Assembly (NCBI GenBank): GCA_013813355.1
Contig: JACCRT010000039.1
Location: forward strand, 1-33,513
DNA: 33,513 nucleotides
Source: Acidobacteriota bacterium
Lineage (GTDB): Bacteria; Acidobacteriota; Vicinamibacteria; Vicinamibacterales; 2-12-FULL-66-21
Direction of reading: 5' to 3'
Shown: piece by piece, positions 8,138 to 16,368 of the stretch
Numbering within the stretch: the stretch's first letter is position 1
Layout of the letters: each line of letters opens with the position of its first letter
Notes under the pieces: model-generated
What the model was told of the DNA's origin: nothing
The model's database searches: none
What the model saw: the letters and a program-made list of their open reading frames with translations, nothing else
Program-made: the position numbers and the translations under genes

Positions 8138-8953
8138 ATGAGGTGGACCCATTGTTTCGCGCCGGCGCTCGCGCTGGCTATCGCGCTGCCGGCCGCCACG
8201 GCCACGGCCCAGGTCACGCAGCAACAGACGCAGCAACAGCAGCAGACTCAGGATCCGCAGCGGCCTGACGCGCGGGTCGATCAGCAGCGGACCGGCCAGT
8301 ACGAAGTCGTCCGGGCTGACCGGATCATCGGCCAGACCATCCGGGATCGGAACGATCAGCGGCTGGGTCGTATCGACGATCTCGCCATCAACACCGAGGA
8401 CAAGAAGGTGGCCTACGCCGTGGTCACCCGCGGCGGGATGTGGGGGATCGGCGGCGAGCGCGTGGCCCTGGCATGGGACGAAGTCCGGCCTGATCACGAA
8501 GCGCGCGTGGTGAGACTCGACGAACAGCGTCTTCAGCAGGCCCGCCGTATCGAGACCGGCCAGACCTGGCCGGTCAACATCGGGGACGGGCCCGTCGGCA
8601 CGGCAGGCGCCGCGCCTGAACATCGCGTTCTGCCAATGAGCAACATCATCGGCATGGACGTGCACAACAAGCAGGGTGAGAGCCTCGGACGCATCGACGA
8701 CGTGGTGCTGAACCGCGATGGTTCGCTCAACTACGCCGTCATCGCGCACGGCGGCTTCCTCGGGATCGGCGACAACTACATCGCCGTGCCGTGGGATCGC
8801 CTGACGCTCGACGCACAGCGGCAGGGCGCCGTGATGGACGTCACGCGGGATCAGCTCGACCGTACGGAGCGGTTCGAGTACCGCGATGGCGCGTGGCCGA
8901 ACCGGGTCAACTGGCCGTTCGGCGGCGGTGACGCGGGCCGCGACCGCCGCTAA
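8138..8953 (+). CDS. Exported protein with two PRC-barrel domains
   Basis: Signal peptide MRWTHCFAPALALAIALPAATATAQ; Q-rich linker; two PRC-barrel units (RADRIIGQTIRDRNDQRLGRIDDLAINTEDKKVAYAVVTRGG.. and MSNIIGMDVHNKQGESLGRIDDVVLNRDGSLNYAVIAHGG..); GGAGAGGAGG upstream. Confidence 0.85.
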   Translation: MRWTHCFAPALALAIALPAATATAQVTQQQTQQQQQTQDPQRPDARVDQQRTGQYEVVRADRIIGQTIRDRNDQRLGRIDDLAINTEDKKVAYAVVTRGGMWGIGGERVALAWDEVRPDHEARVVRLDEQRLQQARRIETGQTWPVNIGDGPVGTAGAAPEHRVLPMSNIIGMDVHNKQGESLGRIDDVVLNRDGSLNYAVIAHGGFLGIGDNYIAVPWDRLTLDAQRQGAVMDVTRDQLDRTERFEYRDGAWPNRVNWPFGGGDAGRDRR

Positions 8954-9007
8954 GCCACGAGCACACGCGCACACGCACGCTCGCGGAAACGCGGGTGTCG
9001 ATTTTCA

Positions 9008-9039
9008 GGGGGTCGGCTCTCAGGAGCCGGCCCCCTTTT
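9008..9039 (+). terminator. Rho-independent terminator after the PRC-barrel gene
   Basis: GGGGGTCGGCTC-TCAG-GAGCCGGCCCCC-TTTT: 12-bp stem with one G-U pair, 4-nt loop, T tract. Confidence 0.8.
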
Positions 9040-10699
9040 CCTTCGTCCGCTTCCGCCCGCTTCGATTCTTCTTCCGCGTCTTCCGGCTCGCGTCGCCCCA
9101 GTGCGAAAGAAACCGCGTGATGAACGCGTGCTCCCCCGCAGAACCGACCGCCAGCGGGGCCAGCGCCATCGCGACTGTCAACGCGGTGTGATAGCCGCCC
9201 GACCGGGACACAGTGGCGCGCACGTAGGCGGGGTGGGCCTCGTTGATCCAGATCGTGCTGTCAACGAGGCGGCCGAGTTCGGAGTCCTCCGGCCGCGCCT
9301 CGAACTGCACGAGCAAGCCATACCGCGCGGGGCGGCGCCGACCGCTGACGGTCGCAAGTGTGCCGACGATGACACGCTCGTCGCCGCCATCACCACTCTC
9401 ACCGTCAGCGTCTGCTGGCGCCGATGGCTCGGACGGCACACTCTCACCCCCCGGCCCGGATGGCGGCGTGGGCATTTCGTCGCCGGGCGGGCCCGGCTCC
9501 CCCGGAGGATCCTCTCTCTGCGGCAGCGCGGCCGCCCTGTGGCCGTCTGCATCCGTGCCGGTCGACAGGTCCGCGAAGAGCGGTCCTGGCACCCGGTCCG
9601 AGCCACGGCCCGGCAGCGGCAGCCGGTTCTGCCCGCCGGCGCGCTGATCGACGAGAGATCGCAGCAGGGGAAAGTCGTCGGCGAGGTCCTCCAGCACACG
9701 CTCCAGGTCACGTTCGAGGCGAATCGTGCGAGGCCGCGCCTCATCGCGGGCATCGCCCCAGGCGTTCAACTGGCGGGAGACGACTTCCTGGATGGCCTTC
9801 CGGTAGGCCAGATAGGTGGCGCCACGCGGGCCCGTCCGGACGAAGTCATTCTTGCTGAGCGTCAGGCAGGCCGCGAGATCGGGAGCCTCGACCACCGCAC
9901 TGATGCGAAAGGGGGTCGCGGGAGTGAGCCCCAGCCAGTCCCACCCGCCCTTGATGACCTTGCCGAACGTGCTCACCGCGATCCCGTGCTGGTCGTCTGG
10001 AAGGGGCACCGTATGGCGTTCGAGCACTGCGATTGCCGACGGCAGGCGCTTGCGACCGAGCCTGATAGGGATGGTGACGCGCTCGCGTGAGGCAGTCGAC
10101 ACCGGTTTCAGCGGCAGCGCGTCCACCTCGAAGGCGATACCCTCCGGATAGTGCCTGCGGAGGAGTTCGTCGAACGCCGAATCGAGCAGCGGCGCGAAGT
10201 GGTGGCGGAGCGCCTCTTCCAGGTAGCCGGCGTCGAGCAGCGGCGACAGGGGATTGTTCAGGCGCAGGCGCACGGCGGTGCCGCGGCCGCCTGCCAGACC
10301 CGGCGGCGGCATCCACTTCCAGGGTGCCCGGTAGCGGCTGGCGAGGTGCCACGTGGTCGCCACGTGCGTCTTGCCGCGGCGGGTCTCGGTGACGACCTCG
10401 TCGGCGACGAGCAGGCCCAGCTTAATCCCCACCCCGGCAAAGCCGATGCCCTCGCCCCGCGATTTCGTGCTTGCCGCGACGTTATGGTAGCGGGCCAGAT
10501 CGCGCCGCTGCATCCCTCGCCCGTCGTCCACCACTGTCAGGGTGCCGTCCCCGGCGTTGGGCTGGAAGCGGATGCGGGTCGCGCCCGAATCGAGGGCGTT
10601 GGCCGTGATCTCGGTGAGGATCGTCTCTTCGAGTGCGCCCGTGTAAGCATCCCGGAGGTCTTCGAGGAGATGCTGGAGGTCAACGCGTGTTTCGCCCAC
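9020..10699 (-). CDS. GHKL-type (MutL/MORC/Hsp90-like) ATPase with uncharacterised C-terminal domain
   Basis: N-box EETILTEITANALDSGATRIRF, G1 VVDDGRGM, G2-like GIGFAGVGIKLGLL; Pro/Gly-rich linker; C-terminal STIWINEAHPAYVRATVSRSGGYHTALTVAMALAPLA; Lys/Arg-rich tail. Confidence 0.8.
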   Translation of the reverse strand: MGETRVDLQHLLEDLRDAYTGALEETILTEITANALDSGATRIRFQPNAGDGTLTVVDDGRGMQRRDLARYHNVAASTKSRGEGIGFAGVGIKLGLLVADEVVTETRRGKTHVATTWHLASRYRAPWKWMPPPGLAGGRGTAVRLRLNNPLSPLLDAGYLEEALRHHFAPLLDSAFDELLRRHYPEGIAFEVDALPLKPVSTASRERVTIPIRLGRKRLPSAIAVLERHTVPLPDDQHGIAVSTFGKVIKGGWDWLGLTPATPFRISAVVEAPDLAACLTLSKNDFVRTGPRGATYLAYRKAIQEVVSRQLNAWGDARDEARPRTIRLERDLERVLEDLADDFPLLRSLVDQRAGGQNRLPLPGRGSDRVPGPLFADLSTGTDADGHRAAALPQREDPPGEPGPPGDEMPTPPSGPGGESVPSEPSAPADADGESGDGGDERVIVGTLATVSGRRRPARYGLLVQFEARPEDSELGRLVDSTIWINEAHPAYVRATVSRSGGYHTALTVAMALAPLAVGSAGEHAFITRFLSHWGDASRKTRKKNRSGRKRTKEKGAGS

Positions 10700-10780
10700 G
10701 CGAGGATCCTATTACAAGGGGTCCCGGGTTGTGACATCAGCGCACGGGTTCCACAGGAGACAGGCGGGTCGAGCACAAAA

Positions 10781-11725
10781 TCACCGGGCGGCGAAGTACT
10801 CGCGGCGGGCGCGGACTTTCATCCCGCGCTCGGTCACGCGGACCTGCAGCTTGTGCATCTTGTTGTCGAGTGCAGGCGGTTCGAACCCGATCAGGTACTG
10901 GCGATGCAGTTCGTCGGCGACGCGCGCGAAGGTGCTGGCCAAATCCTCGGCGCGGTTGAGTTCGAAGTAGCCGCCGCCTGTTTCGTCGGCAATAGTGGCG
11001 AGGCCGGGATCCGGCCGCTCGGAGCGCATGCCACCGCCAAAGCCGCCGAGCCCCCCGCGCCCGGGCTGGCGGAGCGTGGTGCTCTGCAGGCCGATGGCGT
11101 ACACCATGACGTTCTCCTCGTGCGAGCGGCGCATGACGTCCATGATCGAGCGGTTGCGCAGCCGGAAGTTCATCGGGAAATCGCCACCATCACTGAAGAC
11201 GAGCACGACACGACGGCCCTCCTGGTCGCTCAGCGCGGTGATCGCGGCGTCCAGGGCGTTCCACAGCGGCGTCGGTCCCTGGTCCTGCAGCTCGTGCCGG
11301 ATGATGCGGATCAGCTCGTCCTGGTCATTTGTGAATCCCTCGGGATCGATCTGGATGCGCTCGGCAAAGCTGCCGATCCGCGCCTTGTCTTCCGGACGTA
11401 GACGCCGGACGAACGCCTCCGCCCCGGCTTCCAGCAGGCGGAAGTTCTGCCGCATGCTGCCGCTCCGATCGAGCATCATCACCACGGAGATCGGCTGGAT
11501 GTCGTTGGAAAAGACGGTGATCGGCTGCGGTTTCCCGTTGTCGCGGATCTGGAAATGGTCGCGTTCGAGATCTGGCACCAGCCGTCCCTGCCCGTCGCTC
11601 ACGGTGGCGTAGACCGCGACCGTATTGGCGCCGGTGCGAAACGGCTGCTGCTGAGCCGGTAGTGGTGTCACGAGCAAGGCGCCGGTGAGGGCGAGCGTCA
11701 GTAGTGAGAAAGTCCAAGGTTTCAT
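10781..11725 (-). CDS. Secreted VWA-domain protein (VWFA-related, acidobacterial type)
   Basis: Signal peptide MKPWTFSLLTLALTGALLVTPLPAQQ; MIDAS-like VVMMLDRSGSM; VLVFSDGGD; conserved DFxIxDNGKxQxI-type start. Start moved to internal ATG at 11723-11725. Confidence 0.88.
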   Translation of the reverse strand: MKPWTFSLLTLALTGALLVTPLPAQQQPFRTGANTVAVYATVSDGQGRLVPDLERDHFQIRDNGKPQPITVFSNDIQPISVVMMLDRSGSMRQNFRLLEAGAEAFVRRLRPEDKARIGSFAERIQIDPEGFTNDQDELIRIIRHELQDQGPTPLWNALDAAITALSDQEGRRVVLVFSDGGDFPMNFRLRNRSIMDVMRRSHEENVMVYAIGLQSTTLRQPGRGGLGGFGGGMRSERPDPGLATIADETGGGYFELNRAEDLASTFARVADELHRQYLIGFEPPALDNKMHKLQVRVTERGMKVRARREYFAAR

Positions 11726-11790
11726 CGGTCCGGTGATTCCCCGACAGGCTGGCCTCCCCATGATCGCACGTTCGCCGTCCTCACCGACCA

Positions 11791-11825
11791 CCTTCAGCCT
11801 TTAACCTTCAGCCTTCGGCCTTTCC
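11791..11825 (+). repeat. Heptanucleotide repeat, 5 units (CCTTNNN; minus strand CTGAAGG-type)
   Basis: CCTTCAG-CCTTTAA-CCTTCAG-CCTTCGG-CCTTTCC, strict 7-nt period; overlaps the 3' end of the 11808-12110 gene. Confidence 0.75.
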
Positions 11826-12110
11826 TTCGACGCTCTGGACCTTGTCGGCGAGCGTCTGGGGGCGGTCGATTCGTGTCGACAGCTTCAGCGACGTGCTGAC
11901 CCGCGGCGCGCCCATCTGGTGCACGGCCTCGTGGCATTGCCGAACCGCCGCCATCACGGCCTCCCACTCCCCTTCGACGTTGGTGCCAAACGCGTGGAGC
12001 TTCGGGTCCAGCCCCGCCGCGCGTAACACCCGCTCGCAGGCCGCAACATAGTCCGAAATCGACACGCCGACGCCGAGGGGGATCACTGAAATCTCTGCAA
12101 GGACCTTCAT
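11808..12110 (-). CDS. MTH1187/YkoF-like thiamine-binding family protein (UPF0045)
   Basis: MKVLAEISVIPLGVGVSISDYVAACERVLRAAGLDPKLHAFGTNVEGEWEAVMAAVRQCHEAVHQMGAPRVSTSLKLSTRID is diagnostic for this family. Confidence 0.9.
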   Translation of the reverse strand: MKVLAEISVIPLGVGVSISDYVAACERVLRAAGLDPKLHAFGTNVEGEWEAVMAAVRQCHEAVHQMGAPRVSTSLKLSTRIDRPQTLADKVQSVEGKAEG

Positions 12111-12152
12111 GGCTCATCCTTCCCGTTGATCAGGTTCATGGAGTTCAGCAAA

Positions 12153-14294
12153 TCAGGAACGCCGGACCCGGTCAAGTAACTCGGGCGTGCCAGCCAGGAC
12201 GAGGCGGTCGGCCGCGGCGAGCGGACGCTGGGGGTCGGGTGCGGCCATGGTGTGGTCGCCACGGGTCACGGCCACGACCGTGACGCCGAAGCGCTTGGGG
12301 AGCTGGAGGTCCGCGAGGCTGCGCCCCGCCCAGCCAGGCATGGCGCCAACGGCCAGCTCCTGCACGACGAAATCCTCCTGCTCATGCCCAGCGCCTGTCG
12401 GCTCTACGCGGCCGAGGTAATCTACCGCGCGATCGAGGCCAGCCGGCTCTCCTGAAAGGATCAACCGGTCCCCGGGGAACAACTGGAACGACGGGCCAGG
12501 ATTGAAGAAGCTGCGGCCGGCGCGACTTACCGCCAGGACGGTGACGCCGAACTCGTCGCGCACCGGGACTTCGGCAATGCGGCGCCCCGCCCACATCGAG
12601 CCCGGGCTGAGCCGCACCTCGCGCAACCCCGGGGTCGCCGTCGCAATCGCCGAGAGGCGGTCCATCGCCGAGGTGATCGCGTCGGCGGCCTGCTCGGCCG
12701 CGTCGGCGTACGGCCGCAACAGCACGTCCACACCCTTCAGCCGCAGCAGGTCGCCGTCATCGGCCGACCGCGCCGAGACCGCGACCTTTCCGTCGTACCC
12801 GCGCGTGCGCAGGTGGTGCAGCAGCACCTGGCTGGTATCGAGGTCCGGCGCCGTGCTCACCACCCACTTCACGTCGTCGAGCGGCAGGTGATCGAAGAGA
12901 TCCGCGTCGTTGGCGTCGCCGTACAGCACCGGCACCCCTTCCGCCCGCCAGTAAGCGAGGGCGGCCGGGTCGAAGTCGATGCCCATGACGCGCCGGCTGC
13001 GCAGCAGCAGGTGACGGACGATGCCGCCGCCGTAGCGGCCAAGCCCGAAGACGATGACGTCCGCGGACTCGTGGGCGGGCGCGCCGGTGCCCATCTCCCG
13101 GTACGGCGCACGCCGCTCGAACACGCCGAGCCAGGGCGCCAGCCACTCGTACAAGCGGGCTGAATAAATGATCATGTAGGTGGACAGGCCGATGGTGATG
13201 AGCCCCACCGTCGTGATCAAGCCCATCGTCTCGGCGGTGATGTGACCGACGCTCACGCCGAGCGCCCCCAGGATGAGCGAGAACTCGCTGATCTGTGCCA
13301 CCGTCAGGCCGGCGAGAAAGGACGTGCGCTTCCGGTAGCCCATCACGCCCATGATGATCATCACGATGATCGGATTGCCGACCAGGACAAAGAGCGAGAA
13401 GATGACCGCGCTGCCGAGCGTCATGCCGAGCAGCGACAGATCCAGGCGCGCGCCGAGCTCGATGAAGAAGAACAGGAGCAGGAAGTCGCGGACGGTCACG
13501 AGCCGGCTGCCGATCGTGTCGCGGTAAGGCGTCGGCGCGAGCGAGGCGCCGGCCAGGAAAGCGCCGACCTCGCGGCTGAACCCGAGCACCTCGCCTGCCG
13601 CCGCAAGGGCGATCGCCCACGCGATGGCCGACAGCACCAGCAGTTCGGGTGACCGCGCCAGCCTCGCCGTCAGCGCCGGCAACACCCAGACGGCAAGCGC
13701 CACAATCACCGCGACGAATGCGATCCCTCCCGCGAACACCACCGCCGCCTGCACCGCGAGGCTGCGATCGCCGGCCGGCTCGGCGCCCAACGCCGTGATG
13801 CCGATCATCGCGACGATGACGGCGATGTCCTGGACGATGAGGAAGCCGACCGCGATCCGGCCGTGCAGCGCATCGATCTCGCGCTTGTCAGACAGCAGCT
13901 TGACGATGATGATGGTGCTCGAAAACGTGAGCGCGACGGCGACATAGGTGGCCGTGAGCGGCGTCATGCCCAGCCCCAGCGCGATCAAAAAGCCGATGAT
14001 CGACGTAAAGGCGATCTGCCCTACGCCAGTCGCCAGCGCCACCGGGCCGAGCGTGCGCACCACCGTGAGATCGAGCTTGAGCCCGACGACGAAGAGCAGG
14101 AGCGAGATGCCAAAGCTGGCGAGCAGCTCGATTTCTTCGTGCTGCGTCACGATCCCGAGCCCGGCGGGGCCAACCAGGATGCCGACGCCGATGAACGACA
14201 CGATGAGCGGCTGGCGCAGGGCGCGGCCGATGAAGCCGACGATTGCAGCGATCAGAAGGATCGCCGCAATCTCGACGAAGGGACTCACAGTCAT
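12153..14294 (-). CDS. CPA2/KefB-type cation:proton antiporter with TrkA-N and two TrkA-C (RCK_C) domains
   Basis: ~12 TM N-terminal exchanger (GVGILVGPAGLG, LTFSSTIIIVKLLSDKREIDALHGRIAVGFLIVQDIAVIV), VIVFGLGRYGGGIVRHLLLRSRRVMGIDFDP, and two C-terminal RCK_C-like repeats (FGVTVLAVSRAG.., FGVTVVAVTRGD..). Confidence 0.93.
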   Translation of the reverse strand: MTVSPFVEIAAILLIAAIVGFIGRALRQPLIVSFIGVGILVGPAGLGIVTQHEEIELLASFGISLLLFVVGLKLDLTVVRTLGPVALATGVGQIAFTSIIGFLIALGLGMTPLTATYVAVALTFSSTIIIVKLLSDKREIDALHGRIAVGFLIVQDIAVIVAMIGITALGAEPAGDRSLAVQAAVVFAGGIAFVAVIVALAVWVLPALTARLARSPELLVLSAIAWAIALAAAGEVLGFSREVGAFLAGASLAPTPYRDTIGSRLVTVRDFLLLFFFIELGARLDLSLLGMTLGSAVIFSLFVLVGNPIIVMIIMGVMGYRKRTSFLAGLTVAQISEFSLILGALGVSVGHITAETMGLITTVGLITIGLSTYMIIYSARLYEWLAPWLGVFERRAPYREMGTGAPAHESADVIVFGLGRYGGGIVRHLLLRSRRVMGIDFDPAALAYWRAEGVPVLYGDANDADLFDHLPLDDVKWVVSTAPDLDTSQVLLHHLRTRGYDGKVAVSARSADDGDLLRLKGVDVLLRPYADAAEQAADAITSAMDRLSAIATATPGLREVRLSPGSMWAGRRIAEVPVRDEFGVTVLAVSRAGRSFFNPGPSFQLFPGDRLILSGEPAGLDRAVDYLGRVEPTGAGHEQEDFVVQELAVGAMPGWAGRSLADLQLPKRFGVTVVAVTRGDHTMAAPDPQRPLAAADRLVLAGTPELLDRVRRS

Positions 14295-14327
14295 GTTCAG
14301 GCGGCGGTGATGGCGGCAGCCGGATGG

Positions 14328-15089
14328 TCAGGCACGAAACGACACCAGCAGGACCGTCACGTTGTCGCGGCTGCCGGCGTCGAGGGCCGCGGTGAGCAGC
14401 CGGTCGGCGAGCGTGGGCACGTCTGCAGGCTGGCTGAGAAGAGCGGACATGGCGCTGCTGTCGAGCGGGCCGCAGACGCCATCCGAACAGAGGAGCAGTA
14501 GTTCGCCGTCCCGCAGCCTGCGTTCCTGCACATCCACGGCGGTGTCGGCGTTGGCGCCTATGACGTTGGTGAGCACATGCCGCAGCGGGTTGGCCGCGAC
14601 CATCTCGTCGGTGATATCGGGATGGTCGGCCCGGATGCGCGTCACCCAGGAGTCATCGACGGTCAGCTGCGTCAGCTCGCCGTCGAAATACGAGTACACG
14701 CGGCTGTCGCCCACGCCCGCGTAGCTCATCACGTCGTCCCGCACCAGGGCGGCGGCAATGGTGGTGCCCATCCCGGCGTAGTCCGGGTTGGTCTGGCTGG
14801 CGTTGAACACGTGCGTGTTCGCCAGCCTGATGGCCGTGCCGAGGCGATTGGCTTGCAGCGAGAGCGTGGGGTCGATGCCAAACGGCATCGTGATGTCGGC
14901 GTCGCGGCCGCTCCTGCTGATGAAGTCCTGGAGCGTGTCCACGGCGAGCTGGGAGGCGATCTCCCCGGCGTTGTGGCCGCCCATGCCGTCGGCCACAATG
15001 AAGATCCCGAGGTCGACGCTCCAGTAGAGCGCGTCCTCGTTGGCCTTTCGGACCCGGCCCTTGTCGGTGATTCCGTGCGCTATGAGCAT
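14328..15089 (-). CDS. PP2C-family Ser/Thr protein phosphatase
   Basis: GITDKGRVRKANEDALY, FIVADGMGGHNAGEIAS, GMGTTIAAALV, YAGVGDSRVYSY, LLLLCSDGVCG, GSRDNVTVLLVSF. Start moved to internal ATG 15087-15089. Confidence 0.93.
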   Translation of the reverse strand: MLIAHGITDKGRVRKANEDALYWSVDLGIFIVADGMGGHNAGEIASQLAVDTLQDFISRSGRDADITMPFGIDPTLSLQANRLGTAIRLANTHVFNASQTNPDYAGMGTTIAAALVRDDVMSYAGVGDSRVYSYFDGELTQLTVDDSWVTRIRADHPDITDEMVAANPLRHVLTNVIGANADTAVDVQERRLRDGELLLLCSDGVCGPLDSSAMSALLSQPADVPTLADRLLTAALDAGSRDNVTVLLVSFRA

Positions 15090-15267
15090 GCCGCCTGGTT
15101 TCTTGCCTCGCTGGTGAGCGCGTTGAGTTCTGGATCCGGCGGCGACCGGGTCCCCGGTTGACACGTGCTGGCGCCGAGTTCCAGTTCTGCCGGTCGAGGC
15201 CCGGATGATATCAACGCCTCCCGGGGCAATCAACCGGGCGGGCCCCAGCGACCGGCTGTGCGCGTGT

Positions 15268-15297
15268 TTGCCCGAGCCGCGCCGGCTGCACTAGAAT
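15268..15297 (+). promoter_or_regulatory. Candidate sigma70-type promoter for the CsgG-like gene
   Basis: TTGCCC - 18 bp - TAGAAT, 37 bp upstream of the ATG; AAGGAGG Shine-Dalgarno at ~15324-15330. Confidence 0.4.
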
Positions 15298-15334
15298 AGG
15301 CCGCCCCCGTCAGTTGGACCAGCAAGGAGGAACA

Positions 15335-16252
15335 ATGAAAAAACTCGCCCTGTGCCTCGGGCTTGCCGTGGCGCTGCCGCTGCTGGCGCCCGTCAACGCG
15401 TCCGCGCAGGCAAAGGTGCGGATTGCGATCTGGGACTTCGAGAACAATTCCCAGGAAAGCCGGTGGTTCGCCAGCCAGCTCGGCCCCGCCGTGCGCAATC
15501 ATATCGACACCGCCTTTTCGGAGCATCCGCAGCTCGCAAAGCACTTTTCGGTCGTCGAACGCGACAAGCTGGCCCTGGTGCTGAAGGAGCAGGGCCTCGC
15601 CACATCGGGTGCGGTCGACGCCAAGACGGCGGCGAGCGTCGGCAAGCTGCTCGGCGTCCGCTACATTCTCACCGGCGCCATCGACAGCTTCAGCCTCAAC
15701 AGCGCCAGGGCCTCTACCAGGATGCTCGGCGGCGTCGGCGGCAGCATGGTCGAAGCCGAAGCGGGCATCAGCATGCGCATCATCGATACGACCACCGCCG
15801 AGCGGCTCGTGGCCGTGTCTGCCGAAGGCGGGGTCAAGAAGGGCGGCGGCGCGTTCCGTGGCACCGCGATCAGCCGGGACGCCGAGTGGGGCATCGCCAG
15901 CGAGGCGATCGAAAAGGCCGCGCAGGACCTGGTCAAGAAGTTCGTCAACGGCAACTACGCGAGCCGCTTCGTGACCGAGGGCGTCAACGCGACGCTCGAA
16001 GGAAAGGTGATCCGGGTCGATGGCGACCGCGCCTGGATCAATCTCGGGACATCGGCCGGCCTGAAGGTCGGCGATCGGTTCCAGGTGCTGCGGATCGGCG
16101 ACGAGCTCATCGATCCCGACACCGGTGCGAAGCTCGGCGCCGACGAGGAACAGACCGGCACGGCCGAAGTGATCGATGCGCAGGAGAAGTTCTCGATCGT
16201 GCGCGTCACCGGCGCAGTGGACGCGAAGTCGCTGCTGCGCAAGCAGCCGTAG
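15335..16252 (+). CDS. Secreted CsgG/HfaB-family protein
   Basis: Signal peptide MKKLALCLGLAVALPLLAPVNASA; VRIAIWDFENNS, VVERDKLALVLKEQGLATSGAVDAKTAASVGKLLGVRYILTGAIDSF, then a C-terminal GKVIRVDGDRAWINLGTSAGLKVGDRFQVLR beta domain. Confidence 0.85.
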   Translation: MKKLALCLGLAVALPLLAPVNASAQAKVRIAIWDFENNSQESRWFASQLGPAVRNHIDTAFSEHPQLAKHFSVVERDKLALVLKEQGLATSGAVDAKTAASVGKLLGVRYILTGAIDSFSLNSARASTRMLGGVGGSMVEAEAGISMRIIDTTTAERLVAVSAEGGVKKGGGAFRGTAISRDAEWGIASEAIEKAAQDLVKKFVNGNYASRFVTEGVNATLEGKVIRVDGDRAWINLGTSAGLKVGDRFQVLRIGDELIDPDTGAKLGADEEQTGTAEVIDAQEKFSIVRVTGAVDAKSLLRKQP

Positions 16253-16329
16253 TTTCGGGCGGCCCGCGCCTACGGCCCGCAGATGAGACGAACTCAGAGT
16301 GTCGAACCCGGAGGCACCCGTCCCGCGTT

Positions 16330-16364
16330 CCTCATTCTGAGTTCTGAGTTCTGAATTCTGATTT
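16330..16364 (+). repeat. Heptanucleotide repeat (CTGAGTT-type), 4-5 units, with an upstream inverted copy at 16291-16297
   Basis: CCTCATT-CTGAGTT-CTGAGTT-CTGAATT-CTGATTT, 7-nt period; AACTCAG at 16291-16297 is the reverse complement. Confidence 0.75.
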
Positions 16365-16368
16365 TCAC

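Noticed and set aside
10870-10895. GGTTCGAACCC string resembling a tRNA T-loop
   Set aside because: Lies in frame within the VWA gene (..IGFEPPAL..); no acceptor/anticodon arms can be built around it.
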